From the NCBI GenBank assembly GCA_900314935.1, contig OMXE01000010.1, positions 124,001 through 188,000 of the forward strand: a stretch of DNA of 64,000 nt, in the 5' to 3' direction. The position numbers were made by a program, and so were the translations under genes. Shown here piece by piece: positions 36,696-45,973 of this stretch (the first letter of the stretch is position 1; every line of letters starts with the position of its first letter). A model generated the notes under the pieces. It had not been told where the DNA came from, did no database searches, and saw only the letters and a program-made list of their open reading frames with translations. This DNA is from an uncultured Prevotella sp. GTDB lineage: Bacteria > Bacteroidota > Bacteroidia > Bacteroidales > Bacteroidaceae.

Positions 36696-36709
36696 GTTTG
36701 TTTGAAATT

Positions 36710-37537
36710 CTATAGTTGATAGACAATGTCCTGCACATACTGTGCCCATTGTGCTGGTGTTTTCGATTTGTCGAAGGTCTGCCAAGGTATCGGCTTACCG
36801 ATGCTCACGCGGAAAGTCTTGTGCACGTTCTTGTACATCTCATCCACGAGGAAAAGCATGGCGATGTTCACTTTCTTGATGTGCTTGTCGCAGAAACCAC
36901 TGAGGCGGTAGAAGAAATTCGAGTTCTGTCCGCCGAAATGGATGGGTACCACATCACGCTGATATTCCACGCTCTTGGTGATGAAGGTCTTCTTCCAAGG
37001 CAGATCATGTATTTCACCGTTGATTCGGCGTGAACAAAGACCGGCGGGATACATCAGCATGTGATTGTCGCTCTGGAAACCGGCCTCGACCATGGCAGGG
37101 AAGTTACGGCTCTGCTTACCTGTTTTATTGATGGGAATGCAGAGGGGTGCAAGACCAGGAAGGTTCATCAGGATATCATTTACAAGATAACGGAACCGAC
37201 TGTCGTAATGCCTACCGATGATGCTACCTAAAGCCACACCGTCGGCACCGCCGAGGGGATGATTGCTGACAAAGGTGTATAACTTTCCGTCATCCTTGTC
37301 GGGAAGGTTCTCTTCACCCTCCAACTCAAGCGTCATATCGAGGTAGCGCACGCACTCTTCGAGCCACTCCGTACCTGTGAGATGACGACTCTCCCACAAA
37401 TACCGGTTCACCTCATCCTGGTGCAAGATATGTTTGAGCCAGCTGACCACAGGGGATGGAACCCATTTGGCCTTGCTGCCCATCTTTGCCTTCAGAATGC
37501 TCTCTACGTCGACTGTCTTTTCAGTTATTTGATCCAT
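36710..37537 (-). CDS. glsA: PlsC-like O-acyltransferase, probable glycine lipid synthase GlsA
   Basis: A 275-residue protein with the acyltransferase active site FVSNHPLGGADGVALG. The H and D are five residues apart (HX5D) rather than the usual four, as in the PlsC-like partners of GlsB/OlsB-type enzymes. CIPINKTGK and MYPAGLCSRR follow as later acceptor-site motifs. It probably adds a second acyl chain to N-acyl glycine made by the next gene. The ATG at 37537 is preferred because an upstream ATG at 37558 lies within the -7 promoter element. Confidence 0.8.
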   Translation of the reverse strand: MDQITEKTVDVESILKAKMGSKAKWVPSPVVSWLKHILHQDEVNRYLWESRHLTGTEWLEECVRYLDMTLELEGEENLPDKDDGKLYTFVSNHPLGGADGVALGSIIGRHYDSRFRYLVNDILMNLPGLAPLCIPINKTGKQSRNFPAMVEAGFQSDNHMLMYPAGLCSRRINGEIHDLPWKKTFITKSVEYQRDVVPIHFGGQNSNFFYRLSGFCDKHIKKVNIAMLFLVDEMYKNVHKTFRVSIGKPIPWQTFDKSKTPAQWAQYVQDIVYQL

Positions 37538-37555
37538 GATGTTAGAAACAGTATG

Positions 37556-37563
37556 CAAAAATA
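37556..37563 (-). promoter_or_regulatory. -7 element of the glsA-glsB operon
   Basis: TATTTTTG on the minus strand, 18 bases before the glsA ATG. No TTTG is seen about 20 bases upstream, so only half the promoter is supported. Confidence 0.6.
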
Positions 37564-37741
37564 CAAATTTATTTGGATAATGGTGGCTTTTTATTGAAAA
37601 ATGTTCAAAAAACTATGATTTATATAGTAAAATGTTGTTTTTGAAGTAAAGGAGTTGAGCAGTTATGGTGTTATTGAGTTATGCACAAAACAGCACTTTT
37701 GTGTAAAAAATCAAGAAAAATTGCAGTTTTTTGATATTTTT

Positions 37742-37784
37742 GTGGAGAAAAGTGGTGGAAAGTGGAGGAAAAGTTGTATCTTTG
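37742..37784 (+). promoter_or_regulatory. dcw promoter with MraZ-type direct repeats
   Basis: TATCTTTG at 37777-37784 is a perfect -7 element; no TTTG exists at -33. In its place stand repeats with a 10-bp period: GTGG at 37742, 37752 and 37762, the last two preceded by AAA (AAAGTGG at 37749-37755 and 37759-37765). A partial AAAAGTT follows at 37769. This resembles the tandem boxes bound by MraZ in other bacteria and would place MraZ over the -33 region. Confidence 0.7.
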
Positions 37785-37813
37785 AAGCCGAATTCACATA
37801 TTAATAAGTACGC

Positions 37814-38281
37814 ATGCGATTTTTAGGTAATATAGAAGCAAAAACAGATGCGAAAGGACGTGTTTTCCTTCCGGCGATATTCCGCAAGGTGCTACAGGCA
37901 GCGAGCGAGGAATCGTTGGTGATGCGAAAGGACGTGTTCCAGCCTTGTCTGGTGCTCTATCCGGAATCGGTATGGAACGAGCAGATGGACACCATGCGGA
38001 AGAGTCTGAACCGCTGGAACCGCGAAGAGCAGGAAATCTACCGTCAGTTCGTGAGTGATGTGGAGCTGGTAACGCTGGATGGAAACGGAAGGTTCCTGAT
38101 ACCCAAACGTTACCTGAAGATGGCTGATATTGAGCAAGGTATCAAGTTCATCGGCATGGGCGACACCATCGAGATATGGAGCAGCGCCAAGACCGAGAAG
38201 CCGTTTATGGATCCAGATGACTTTGGAAAAGCGCTGGAGAGAGTGATGGCAGGCTCCGTCACAAATGATGATAATGAATAA
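37814..38281 (+). CDS. mraZ: Transcriptional regulator MraZ
   Basis: A 155-residue protein with two AbrB-like swapped-hairpin halves: MRFLGNIEAKTDAKGRVFLPAIFR at the start and VELVTLDGNGRFLIPKRYLKMADI near residues 83-106, each with the DxKGRxxxP/DGNGRxxIP signature. It forms ring oligomers that bind direct repeats upstream of its own operon and repress it. A matching repeat set lies 30-70 bases before its ATG. It opens the dcw cluster, and its stop codon abuts the rsmH ATG. Confidence 0.96.
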   Translation: MRFLGNIEAKTDAKGRVFLPAIFRKVLQAASEESLVMRKDVFQPCLVLYPESVWNEQMDTMRKSLNRWNREEQEIYRQFVSDVELVTLDGNGRFLIPKRYLKMADIEQGIKFIGMGDTIEIWSSAKTEKPFMDPDDFGKALERVMAGSVTNDDNE

Positions 38282-39205
38282 ATGACACATGAGATAGTGT
38301 ATCACGTACCGGTGCTCTTGAAAGAGAGCGTTGACGGATTAGCAATCCGTCCCGACGGCATCTATGTGGATGTGACGTTCGGGGGTGGCGGGCACACCAA
38401 AGAGATACTGCAGCGACTGGACAAGAACGGTCATCTGTACAGTTTCGACCAGGATGCAGATGCAGAAAGGAACATACCAGGTGATGAGCGGTTCACCTTC
38501 GTAAGAAGTAATTTCCGCTACCTGCGCAACTGGATGCGCTATTACGGCGTGGAGCAGATAGACGGTCTGCTGGCCGACCTTGGGGTATCGAGCCATCATC
38601 TCGATGATGAGACACGCGGATTCTCGTTCCGCTTCGATGCCGCACTGGATATGAGAATGAACACAAAAGGGGGAACCACGGCAGCGGAGATCGTGAACAA
38701 GGCCGATGAGCAGAAACTGGCTGACATCTTCTACCTCTACGGGGAACTGAAGAGCGCCAGGAGAATAGCAGCAGCCATCGTGAAGGCCAGAACGGCGAAG
38801 CCTATAGTAACCACACACGACCTGCTGCATGTCACCGAGCACCTGTTCCAGCGGGAACACGAGAAGAAAGATGCCGCCAGAATGTTCCAGGCACTGCGCA
38901 TCGAGGTGAACCATGAAATGGATGCACTGAAGGAGATGTTGCTGGCTGCCACCGACCTGATCAAACCAGGCGGACGCTTGTCGGTCATCACCTACCACAG
39001 TCTGGAAGACCGCATCGTGAAGAATGTCATGAAGGCGGGCAACACAGAGGGGAAAATACAACAAGATTTCTATGGGAGGATAGACACTCCCTTCAAGGCC
39101 GTGAACGGAAAAGTGATCGTGCCCAATAATGAGGAACAGCAAGAAAACCCGCGCAGTAGAAGCGCAAAGCTAAGAATTGCCGAAAAAGTATTACATACAA
39201 CATGA
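38282..39205 (+). CDS. rsmH: 16S rRNA m4C1402 methyltransferase
   Basis: A 307-residue SAM-dependent enzyme that methylates N4 of C1402 in 16S rRNA. The start YHVPVLLKESVDGL and the SAM motif VDVTFGGGGHTKEIL (about 29-43) are typical. LLADLGVSSHHLDDETRGFSFRFDAALDMRMN is the family's central signature. The C-terminus ends NPRSRSAKLRIAEK. It begins immediately after mraZ, and its last four bases overlap the ftsL-like start (ATGA), a sign of coupling. Confidence 0.98.
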   Translation: MTHEIVYHVPVLLKESVDGLAIRPDGIYVDVTFGGGGHTKEILQRLDKNGHLYSFDQDADAERNIPGDERFTFVRSNFRYLRNWMRYYGVEQIDGLLADLGVSSHHLDDETRGFSFRFDAALDMRMNTKGGTTAAEIVNKADEQKLADIFYLYGELKSARRIAAAIVKARTAKPIVTTHDLLHVTEHLFQREHEKKDAARMFQALRIEVNHEMDALKEMLLAATDLIKPGGRLSVITYHSLEDRIVKNVMKAGNTEGKIQQDFYGRIDTPFKAVNGKVIVPNNEEQQENPRSRSAKLRIAEKVLHTT

Positions 39206-39726
39206 ATGAAGACAAAAGTCTTTTAAATCTGAATGAGAAAGCAAAGAAGGAGGATGCCCACGAGCAAGTCCCTGCGGGAGCAGGGAAGCTCGTGGAGCAG
39301 CCCGATGCTGTAAAAAACAACGGCAATGCGACCAAAGAGAAGGAGGAACCGCTCTCGCTGCAAGAAGCCTTCAAGGAACAGGCACGCGAGGACGAGCAGC
39401 CGATGTCGGCTACCTTCACACTGAGGAAGATCCTTGGTGGCGACTGGTTGACCACCGACTTCCTGAGACGACAAATTGGGGTAATCCTGCTGATCGTAGG
39501 TTTCACCATCGTCTATATATCCAACAGATACAGTTGTCAGAAGGATATGCTGGAAATAGACCGACTGAACAACGAACTGACGGATGCCAAGTACAAGGCG
39601 CTCTCCAGTTCAAGCGAGCTGACGGAGAAATGCCGCGAGAGTAATGTGCTCGAGATGTTACAGAACAACAAGGACAGTGTGCTGAAGATTCCTAATCAGC
39701 CACCTTATATTATATATACACCTTAG
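39202..39726 (+). CDS. ftsL: FtsL-like cell division protein
   Basis: A 174-residue bitopic protein with a long charged cytoplasmic N-terminus (about 1-88), one transmembrane helix (about 90-107, IGVILLIVGFTIVYISNR) and a periplasmic coiled coil (about 110-150, DMLEIDRLNNELTDAKYKAL). Layout and position between rsmH and the septal penicillin-binding protein identify it as FtsL, the partner of FtsQ/FtsB in the divisome. The N-terminal tail is longer than in Proteobacteria. It contains AGAGKL, which I read as chance and not a P loop. Confidence 0.88.
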   Translation: MNEDKSLLNLNEKAKKEDAHEQVPAGAGKLVEQPDAVKNNGNATKEKEEPLSLQEAFKEQAREDEQPMSATFTLRKILGGDWLTTDFLRRQIGVILLIVGFTIVYISNRYSCQKDMLEIDRLNNELTDAKYKALSSSSELTEKCRESNVLEMLQNNKDSVLKIPNQPPYIIYTP

Positions 39727-39730
39727 AATC

Positions 39731-41887
39731 ATGGGCAGTCTCTTCGACAGAAAGAAAATCATACCACGCTACAAGATCATCGGTTACCTGATGGTCTTGC
39801 TGGGCATCATGATCGTAGGTAAGGCACTCTATACCGCTACGGTGAAGCGTGACTACTGGATGAAGGTGGCCGACCGTTTGAAGAGAGACAGTGTGGATGT
39901 AAAGCCGGTACGCGGTAACATCCTCAGCTGTGACGGACGACTCATGGCGAGCAGTCTGCCGGAGTTTAAGTTGTATATGGACTTCAAGGCAGGTGGTGAA
40001 GAGAAGGACTCACTGTGGAACGAGAAGGTGGATAGTATCTGCGAAGGTCTGCACGATATCTTCCCTGAGAAATCAGCAGCAGAGTTCAAGCGCGACCTCG
40101 AGGAAGGCCACAAAATCATGAGTCAGAACTGGCCAATCTGGAAAAAGCGCGTGAGCTATGACGTCTACACAGAAGTAAAGAAGCTGCCTGTATTCAACCT
40201 GAAACCGTTCAAGGGCGGCTTCCATACGGAGACTTTCAATGCCCGCCAACGCCCCTTCGGTTCATTGGCACAGCGTACCGTGGGTGACATGTTCGGCGCT
40301 AAGGATACGGCCAGGTGCGGACTGGAACTGTCGTTCGACTCGATTCTGCGTGGAAAGTCGGGTATCGTGCAACGCAAAAAAGTGATGAACAAATACCTGA
40401 GCATCACGGAACGTCCACCTATCGACGGAGCAGATATCGTGACAACCATCGATGTGGGCATGCAGGATCTGGCTGAACGCGCCCTGATCGATGAGCTGAA
40501 GCTGATCAACGGTAATGTTGGCGTGGCCATCGTGATGGAGGTACAGACCGGTGATGTAAAGGCCATTGTGAACATGACGAAGTGCGATGACGGAGAGTAC
40601 CGCGAGGTGAAGAACGATGCGGTTTCCGACCTTCTGGAGCCGGGCTCTGTGTTCAAGACTGCCTCGATCATGGTGGCATTGGATGATGGTGTGGTTGACA
40701 CGAACTATCATGTGGATACCTTCGGTGGTATTATGGATATGCACGGGGCAAAGATGCGCGACCACAACTGGCACCGCGGTGGATATGGTCGACTGTCGTT
40801 GCCGCAGACACTTGAGTACTCTTCGAACATCGGCGTAAGCAGGATCATCGACGAGCACTATGGTAAGAACCCTGAGAAATTCGTGCAGGGCATCCACCGC
40901 TTAGGACTGGCTGAGGATCTGCGCATCCCACTGGTGGGATCATCACCAGCTCGCATCCGTATGCCGAAGATGGACAAGACAGGTAAGCACTGGGCCAACT
41001 GGAGTAAGACGGCCTTGGCATGGATGAGCATCGGTTACGAGACACAGGTACCTCCTATCTCTACCCTTACCTTCTACAACGCCATCGCCAATAACGGTAA
41101 GATGATGCGTCCCCGCTTCGTGAAGCAAGTGGTGAAGAACGGAGAGGTGCTGATGGATTTCCCACCGGAGGTGATCAGAGAGCACATCTGCAAAGAGAAG
41201 ACGCTCAAGGAGATTCAGACCATCCTCTACCATGTGGTGAGCCAAGGACTGGGTAAGAAGGCCGGTTCTCCCTCATTCAAGGTGGCAGGTAAGACGGGTA
41301 CCGCACAGATCTCGAAAGGTGCCGGCGGATATAAGTCAGGCCAGATGAACTACCTGCTGTCGTTTGCCGGTTACTTCCCTTCCGATGCCCCCCGATACAG
41401 CTGTATCGTATGTATCCAGAAATCGGGTCTTCCCGCATCGGGTGGTGGTATGAGCGGCGTGGTGTTCCACCATATTTCCGAGGGAATCATGGCGCAAGAC
41501 CTGAAGCTGAGCGTAGCTGATGCACGCGACTCTCTGTCGGTGCTCTTACCGGAGGTGAAGAACGGTAATATCCTCGCAGCCGACTATGTGCTCTCTCATC
41601 TGGGGGTGAAGACCAATGAGAACTGGAGCGGAAGCTATGCGAACGGCAACCCCATCTGGGGCACCACATCGCACCAGAATAACCAGGTGATGCTGACGAA
41701 GGTGGACAACGTACAAGCAGGACAGATGCCTGATGTGACAGGCATGGGTGCCCGTGATGCTGTCTATCTGCTGGAGAGCAAGGAGGTGAAGGTGCGTATA
41801 GAAGGACGCGGCAAGGTAGTGAGTCAGAGTCTGCCCGCCGGTCATCAGATCAAAAAAGGAGAAGTGTGTTCATTAAAACTCAACTGA
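39731..41887 (+). CDS. ftsI: Septal peptidoglycan transpeptidase (FtsI/PBP3) with PASTA domain
   Basis: A 718-residue class B penicillin-binding protein that crosslinks septal peptidoglycan. It has an N-terminal membrane anchor (about 13-33), a pedestal domain (about 50-230) and the transpeptidase domain. The active site is complete: S306-V-F-K309, S364-S-N366 and K521-T-G523. A single C-terminal PASTA domain (about 660-718, [20 protein letters not shown]) is present. It lies four bases after ftsL and one base before murE. Confidence 0.97.
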   Translation: MGSLFDRKKIIPRYKIIGYLMVLLGIMIVGKALYTATVKRDYWMKVADRLKRDSVDVKPVRGNILSCDGRLMASSLPEFKLYMDFKAGGEEKDSLWNEKVDSICEGLHDIFPEKSAAEFKRDLEEGHKIMSQNWPIWKKRVSYDVYTEVKKLPVFNLKPFKGGFHTETFNARQRPFGSLAQRTVGDMFGAKDTARCGLELSFDSILRGKSGIVQRKKVMNKYLSITERPPIDGADIVTTIDVGMQDLAERALIDELKLINGNVGVAIVMEVQTGDVKAIVNMTKCDDGEYREVKNDAVSDLLEPGSVFKTASIMVALDDGVVDTNYHVDTFGGIMDMHGAKMRDHNWHRGGYGRLSLPQTLEYSSNIGVSRIIDEHYGKNPEKFVQGIHRLGLAEDLRIPLVGSSPARIRMPKMDKTGKHWANWSKTALAWMSIGYETQVPPISTLTFYNAIANNGKMMRPRFVKQVVKNGEVLMDFPPEVIREHICKEKTLKEIQTILYHVVSQGLGKKAGSPSFKVAGKTGTAQISKGAGGYKSGQMNYLLSFAGYFPSDAPRYSCIVCIQKSGLPASGGGMSGVVFHHISEGIMAQDLKLSVADARDSLSVLLPEVKNGNILAADYVLSHLGVKTNENWSGSYANGNPIWGTTSHQNNQVMLTKVDNVQAGQMPDVTGMGARDAVYLLESKEVKVRIEGRGKVVSQSLPAGHQIKKGEVCSLKLN

Positions 41888-41888
41888 T

Positions 41889-43340
41889 ATGATACTGAAC
41901 CAGTTACTGAAGAATATCAAGCCGGTCTGCATCAAAGGTGATACAGACATCGACATAACGGGTGTGAACATCGACAGCAGAAAGATCCGCGATGGTCATC
42001 TGTTCGTGGCCATGCGAGGCACACAAGTTGACGGTCATACCTTCATCGGCAAAGCACTGGAACAAGGTGCCAACGCTATCCTCTGTGAGGAAATCCCCGA
42101 AGAGACAAAAGCAAATGTGACTTATATCCAGGTGGAATCCACGGAAGATGCAGTGGGTAAGGTAGCTACGTTATTCTACGGCAACCCTTCAGCTCAGCTG
42201 AAGCTGGTGGGAGTGACAGGAACGAACGGTAAGACAACCATCGCCACCTTATTATATAATATGTTCCGTCAGCTGGGTTATCGCTGCGGACTGCTCTCTA
42301 CGGTGTGCAATTATATCGAAGGAGAGGAGATACCAGCCAGTCATACCACCCCCGACCCTATCGAGCTGAATGCCCTGCTGGCCAAGATGGTGGAGGCAGG
42401 ATGCGAATATGCGTTCATGGAATGCTCCAGTCATGCCATCCACCAGAAACGTATCGGCGGACTGAAGTTCGCAGGAGGTATCTTCACAAACCTGACACGC
42501 GATCATATGGATTACCATAAGACCGTGGAGAACTACCGTAATGCGAAGAAGATGTTCTTCGACAATCTGCCGAAGAGTGCCTTTGCCATCATCAATGTCG
42601 ATGATAAGAACGGTATGGTGATGGTGCAGAACTGCAAGGCAACGGTGAAGACCTATTCTACTCGTGCTGCAGCCGACTTCAAAGCACGTATCTTGGAATG
42701 TCACTTCGAGGGGATGTACCTTGAGATAGACGGTCGTGAGGTAGGTGTGCAATTTATCGGGAAGTTCAACGTAAGTAATCTGCTGGCGGTCTATGGTGCA
42801 GCCATCATGTTAGGACAGGATCCAGAGAAGGTCCTGGTGGTGATGAGCACGCTGAAGAGTGTGAACGGTCGTCTTGATCCCATCCATTCACCTGAGGGAT
42901 TCACCGCTATCGTTGACTATGCCCATACGCCTGATGCCTTGGAGAATGTGCTCAAAGCCATTCACGAGGTGTTGAACGGTAAAGGACAGGTGATTACAGT
43001 ATGTGGGGCAGGCGGAAACCGTGATAAGGGAAAGCGCCCGTTAATGGCACAAGAGGCCGTCAAGCAGAGCGACAAGGTGATCATCACTTCCGATAATCCT
43101 CGTTTCGAGGAGCCACAGGACATCATCAACGATATGCTGGCTGGTCTTGACAAGCAGCAGATGAAGAAAGTGATCAGCATCGTTGACCGTCGTGAAGCCA
43201 TCCGCACGGCATGTATGATGGCCAAGAAAGGCGATGTGATCCTCGTGGCTGGCAAGGGACATGAGGACTATCAGGAAATCAAGGGAGTGAAACACCACTT
43301 CGATGACAAAGAGGTGCTGAGGGAGATTTTTAATTCGTAA
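41889..43340 (+). CDS. murE: UDP-MurNAc-L-Ala-D-Glu:meso-diaminopimelate ligase
   Basis: A 483-residue Mur ligase adding the third peptide residue in the cytoplasm. The ATP loop is [15 protein letters not shown] (about 106-120). The substrate motif DNPRFEEP near residue 400 (D-N-P-R) indicates meso-diaminopimelate rather than lysine. The glycine-rich [14 protein letters not shown] and the C-terminal AGKGHEDYQ are typical of MurE. It lies between ftsI and mraY. Confidence 0.98.
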   Translation: MILNQLLKNIKPVCIKGDTDIDITGVNIDSRKIRDGHLFVAMRGTQVDGHTFIGKALEQGANAILCEEIPEETKANVTYIQVESTEDAVGKVATLFYGNPSAQLKLVGVTGTNGKTTIATLLYNMFRQLGYRCGLLSTVCNYIEGEEIPASHTTPDPIELNALLAKMVEAGCEYAFMECSSHAIHQKRIGGLKFAGGIFTNLTRDHMDYHKTVENYRNAKKMFFDNLPKSAFAIINVDDKNGMVMVQNCKATVKTYSTRAAADFKARILECHFEGMYLEIDGREVGVQFIGKFNVSNLLAVYGAAIMLGQDPEKVLVVMSTLKSVNGRLDPIHSPEGFTAIVDYAHTPDALENVLKAIHEVLNGKGQVITVCGAGGNRDKGKRPLMAQEAVKQSDKVIITSDNPRFEEPQDIINDMLAGLDKQQMKKVISIVDRREAIRTACMMAKKGDVILVAGKGHEDYQEIKGVKHHFDDKEVLREIFNS

Positions 43341-43351
43341 AACGAAACAAT

Positions 43352-44620
43352 ATGCTATACTATCTGTTTAGGTTCTTGGAGAAATTCGATATACCTGGGT
43401 CACACCTCTGGTCGTATATCTCTTTCCGCGCCTTGCTCACCCTGATCCTGGCGCTGATCATCTCTGCCTGGTTCGGAGAGCATTTCATCAAGTACATGAA
43501 ACGCAGAAACATCGCTGAGACGTCACGCGATCCCAGCATCGACCCGTTTGGCGAGAAGAAGAAAGGTGTCCCAACTATGGGTGGCATCATCATCATCGTG
43601 AGTATTCTCGTGCCCGTGATCCTGTTAGGACGAATGAGAAATATCTACCTCATCCTGATGATCATTACCACTGTTTGGCTGGGATTCCTCGGATTCCTCG
43701 ATGACTATATCAAGATTTTCCGTAAGAACAAGGACGGACTGAAGGGGAAGTACAAGATTGTTGGTCAGGTGAGTATCGGACTCATCGTGGGTCTTACCCT
43801 CTGGCTGAGTCCTGACGCGAAGATCAATGAGAACCTCACCACCGTAAGACAAGGTCAGGAAACGGTGATACATAAGTCGGAAACAGTGAAATCGCTCAAG
43901 ACCACCATTCCGTTTGTGAAGAACCACGACCTCGACTACTCGAAGATCACATCTTTCTGCGGGGAGAACGCCCGTGCTGCGGGATGGATCCTTTTCGTGA
44001 TCATGACCATCATCGTGGTGACAGCTGTCTCCAACGGAGCGAACCTCAACGACGGTATGGATGGAATGTGCTCAGGAACATCGGCCATCATCGGTGTGGC
44101 GTTAGGCATACTTGCGTATGTGAGCAGTCATATCGAGTATGCTGCCTACTTCAACATCATGTTCATCCCTGGATCGCAGGAACTGGTGATCTTCCTCTGC
44201 GCCTTCATCGGGGCAATGATAGGATTCCTCTGGTATAACGCCTTCCCAGCTCAGGTATTCATGGGTGATACAGGATCGCTCACCATTGGCGGTATCATTG
44301 GAGTGGGCGCCGTGATCATCCACAAGGAACTGTTATTGCTAATCCTCTGTGGCATCTTCTTCGTGGAGAGCCTCAGCGTCATCATACAGACTCAGGTGTT
44401 TAAGATCTACAAGCGTAAAGGACAGCGTGTACGTGTGTTCAGAGCCACACCGATTCACGACAATTTCCGCAAGCTCGACTCGCAACTGGATCCCACCAGC
44501 CGGTATATCTTCAAGAATTGGCCGCAGCGCCAGTTCCATGAGTCGAAGATCACTGTCAGGTTCTGGATTGTGTCCATCATCCTGGCAGCACTCACCATCA
44601 TCACCTTGAAAATCAGATAA
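43352..44620 (+). CDS. mraY: Phospho-MurNAc-pentapeptide transferase
   Basis: A 422-residue membrane enzyme that moves phospho-MurNAc-pentapeptide to undecaprenyl phosphate, giving lipid I. Around ten helices are visible. Motifs include KKGVPTMGGIIII (about 70), LGFLDDYIKIFRKNKDGLKGKYK (about 112-134, Asp-Asp) and NLNDGMDGMCSGTSA (about 231). It is longer than the E. coli enzyme (360) because of an extra-helical insert near residues 150-195, a length usual in Bacteroidetes. It sits 11 bases after murE. Confidence 0.98.
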   Translation: MLYYLFRFLEKFDIPGSHLWSYISFRALLTLILALIISAWFGEHFIKYMKRRNIAETSRDPSIDPFGEKKKGVPTMGGIIIIVSILVPVILLGRMRNIYLILMIITTVWLGFLGFLDDYIKIFRKNKDGLKGKYKIVGQVSIGLIVGLTLWLSPDAKINENLTTVRQGQETVIHKSETVKSLKTTIPFVKNHDLDYSKITSFCGENARAAGWILFVIMTIIVVTAVSNGANLNDGMDGMCSGTSAIIGVALGILAYVSSHIEYAAYFNIMFIPGSQELVIFLCAFIGAMIGFLWYNAFPAQVFMGDTGSLTIGGIIGVGAVIIHKELLLLILCGIFFVESLSVIIQTQVFKIYKRKGQRVRVFRATPIHDNFRKLDSQLDPTSRYIFKNWPQRQFHESKITVRFWIVSIILAALTIITLKIR

Positions 44621-44626
44621 AGAAGA

Positions 44627-45958
44627 ATGAACAAGATTGTCGTATTAGGAGCAGCAGAGAGCGGAGCAGGTGCCGCCGTTCTCGCCAAGAAAGAAGGGTT
44701 CCGTGTCTTTGTATCAGACATGGGATCGATCAAGGACAAATACAAGAAATTACTGGATGACCACCAGATTGAGTGGGAAGAAGGACACCATACAGAAGAG
44801 AAGATCCTGGATGCCGATGAGGTGATCAAGAGTCCGGGTATTCCTGATGAAGCCCCTATGATCCAGAAGATCATCGCCAAGGGCATCCACATCATCAGCG
44901 AGATTGAGTTCGCTGGCAGATATACCGATGCAAAGATGATCTGTATCACAGGTAGTAACGGTAAGACTACCACTACCTCGCTGATCTATCATATCTTCAA
45001 GGAGGCAGGCTATGATGCAGGACTGGCTGGGAACATCGGAAACAGTCTGGCGCTGCAGGTGGCAGAGGATCCACACGAATACTATATCATCGAACTGAGT
45101 TCGTTCCAGCTGGATAATATGTACGACTTCCGCGCCAACGTGGCTGTGTTGCTGAATATCACGCCCGACCATCTGGACCGCTACCAGAACAAGATGCAGA
45201 ACTATGTGGACTCGAAGATGAGAATCATCCAGAACCAGACAGAGGAGGATGCGTTCATCTATTGGAACGACGACCCCATCATCAAACGCGAGTTGGAGAA
45301 ATATGACATCAAGGCACTGCAGCTTCCCTTCTCTGAGCTGAAAGAGAAAGGCAGTATCGGTTATATCGAGGAAGGACAATATACCATTGAGGTACCTACC
45401 CCGTTCAACATGGAACAGGAAGCTCTCTCGCTGACAGGTAAGCATAATATCTACAACTCACTGGCTGCCGGTATCGCTTCTGATGTGGCTGGTATCAAGA
45501 AAGAGGTAATCCGCAAGAGTCTTAGTGACTTCCCAGGTGTGGAACATAGACTGGAGAAGGTGTGCACCGTGGGCGGCGTGCTTTATGTCAACGACTCCAA
45601 GGCTACCAACGTAGATGCTTGCTGGTATGCATTGGAGAGCATGAAGACGCCCACCATCCTGATCATCGGTGGTAAGGATAAGGGTAATGACTATACTCCG
45701 ATCAAGGAACTGGTGAGAAAAAAATGTGCAGGACTGGTTTATCTTGGAGCCGACAACACCAAGTTGCATGAAAACTTCGATGAAATGGGCATTCCTGTAC
45801 GCGACACACACTCCATGAAGGAGTGTATAGAGGCCTGTTACGAGATGGCAGAGCCGGGCATGACCGTACTGCTCAGTCCGTGCTGCGCTTCGTTCGACCT
45901 TTTCAAGAATATGGAGGATCGTGGTGAGCAGTTCAAGACACTCGCACGAAACCTATAA
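44627..45958 (+). CDS. murD: UDP-MurNAc-L-Ala:D-glutamate ligase
   Basis: A 443-residue Mur ligase adding D-Glu. The N-terminal UDP-binding domain starts KIVVLGAAESGAGAAVLAKK, the ATP loop is ITGSNGKTTTTSLIYHIF (about 107), and the catalytic region has ELSSFQLDNM and NITPDHLDRY. The C-terminal domain carries VNDSKATNVDACWYAL and LIIGGKDKGNDY. It is six bases after mraY in the dcw operon. Confidence 0.98.
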   Translation: MNKIVVLGAAESGAGAAVLAKKEGFRVFVSDMGSIKDKYKKLLDDHQIEWEEGHHTEEKILDADEVIKSPGIPDEAPMIQKIIAKGIHIISEIEFAGRYTDAKMICITGSNGKTTTTSLIYHIFKEAGYDAGLAGNIGNSLALQVAEDPHEYYIIELSSFQLDNMYDFRANVAVLLNITPDHLDRYQNKMQNYVDSKMRIIQNQTEEDAFIYWNDDPIIKRELEKYDIKALQLPFSELKEKGSIGYIEEGQYTIEVPTPFNMEQEALSLTGKHNIYNSLAAGIASDVAGIKKEVIRKSLSDFPGVEHRLEKVCTVGGVLYVNDSKATNVDACWYALESMKTPTILIIGGKDKGNDYTPIKELVRKKCAGLVYLGADNTKLHENFDEMGIPVRDTHSMKECIEACYEMAEPGMTVLLSPCCASFDLFKNMEDRGEQFKTLARNL

Positions 45959-45973
45959 TAGTAGTAATAGTAT

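Noticed and set aside
39286..39303. Walker-type loop in the FtsL-like protein (AGAGKL)
   Set aside because: It is in a disordered charged tail without a GK(S/T) motif or any ATPase fold.
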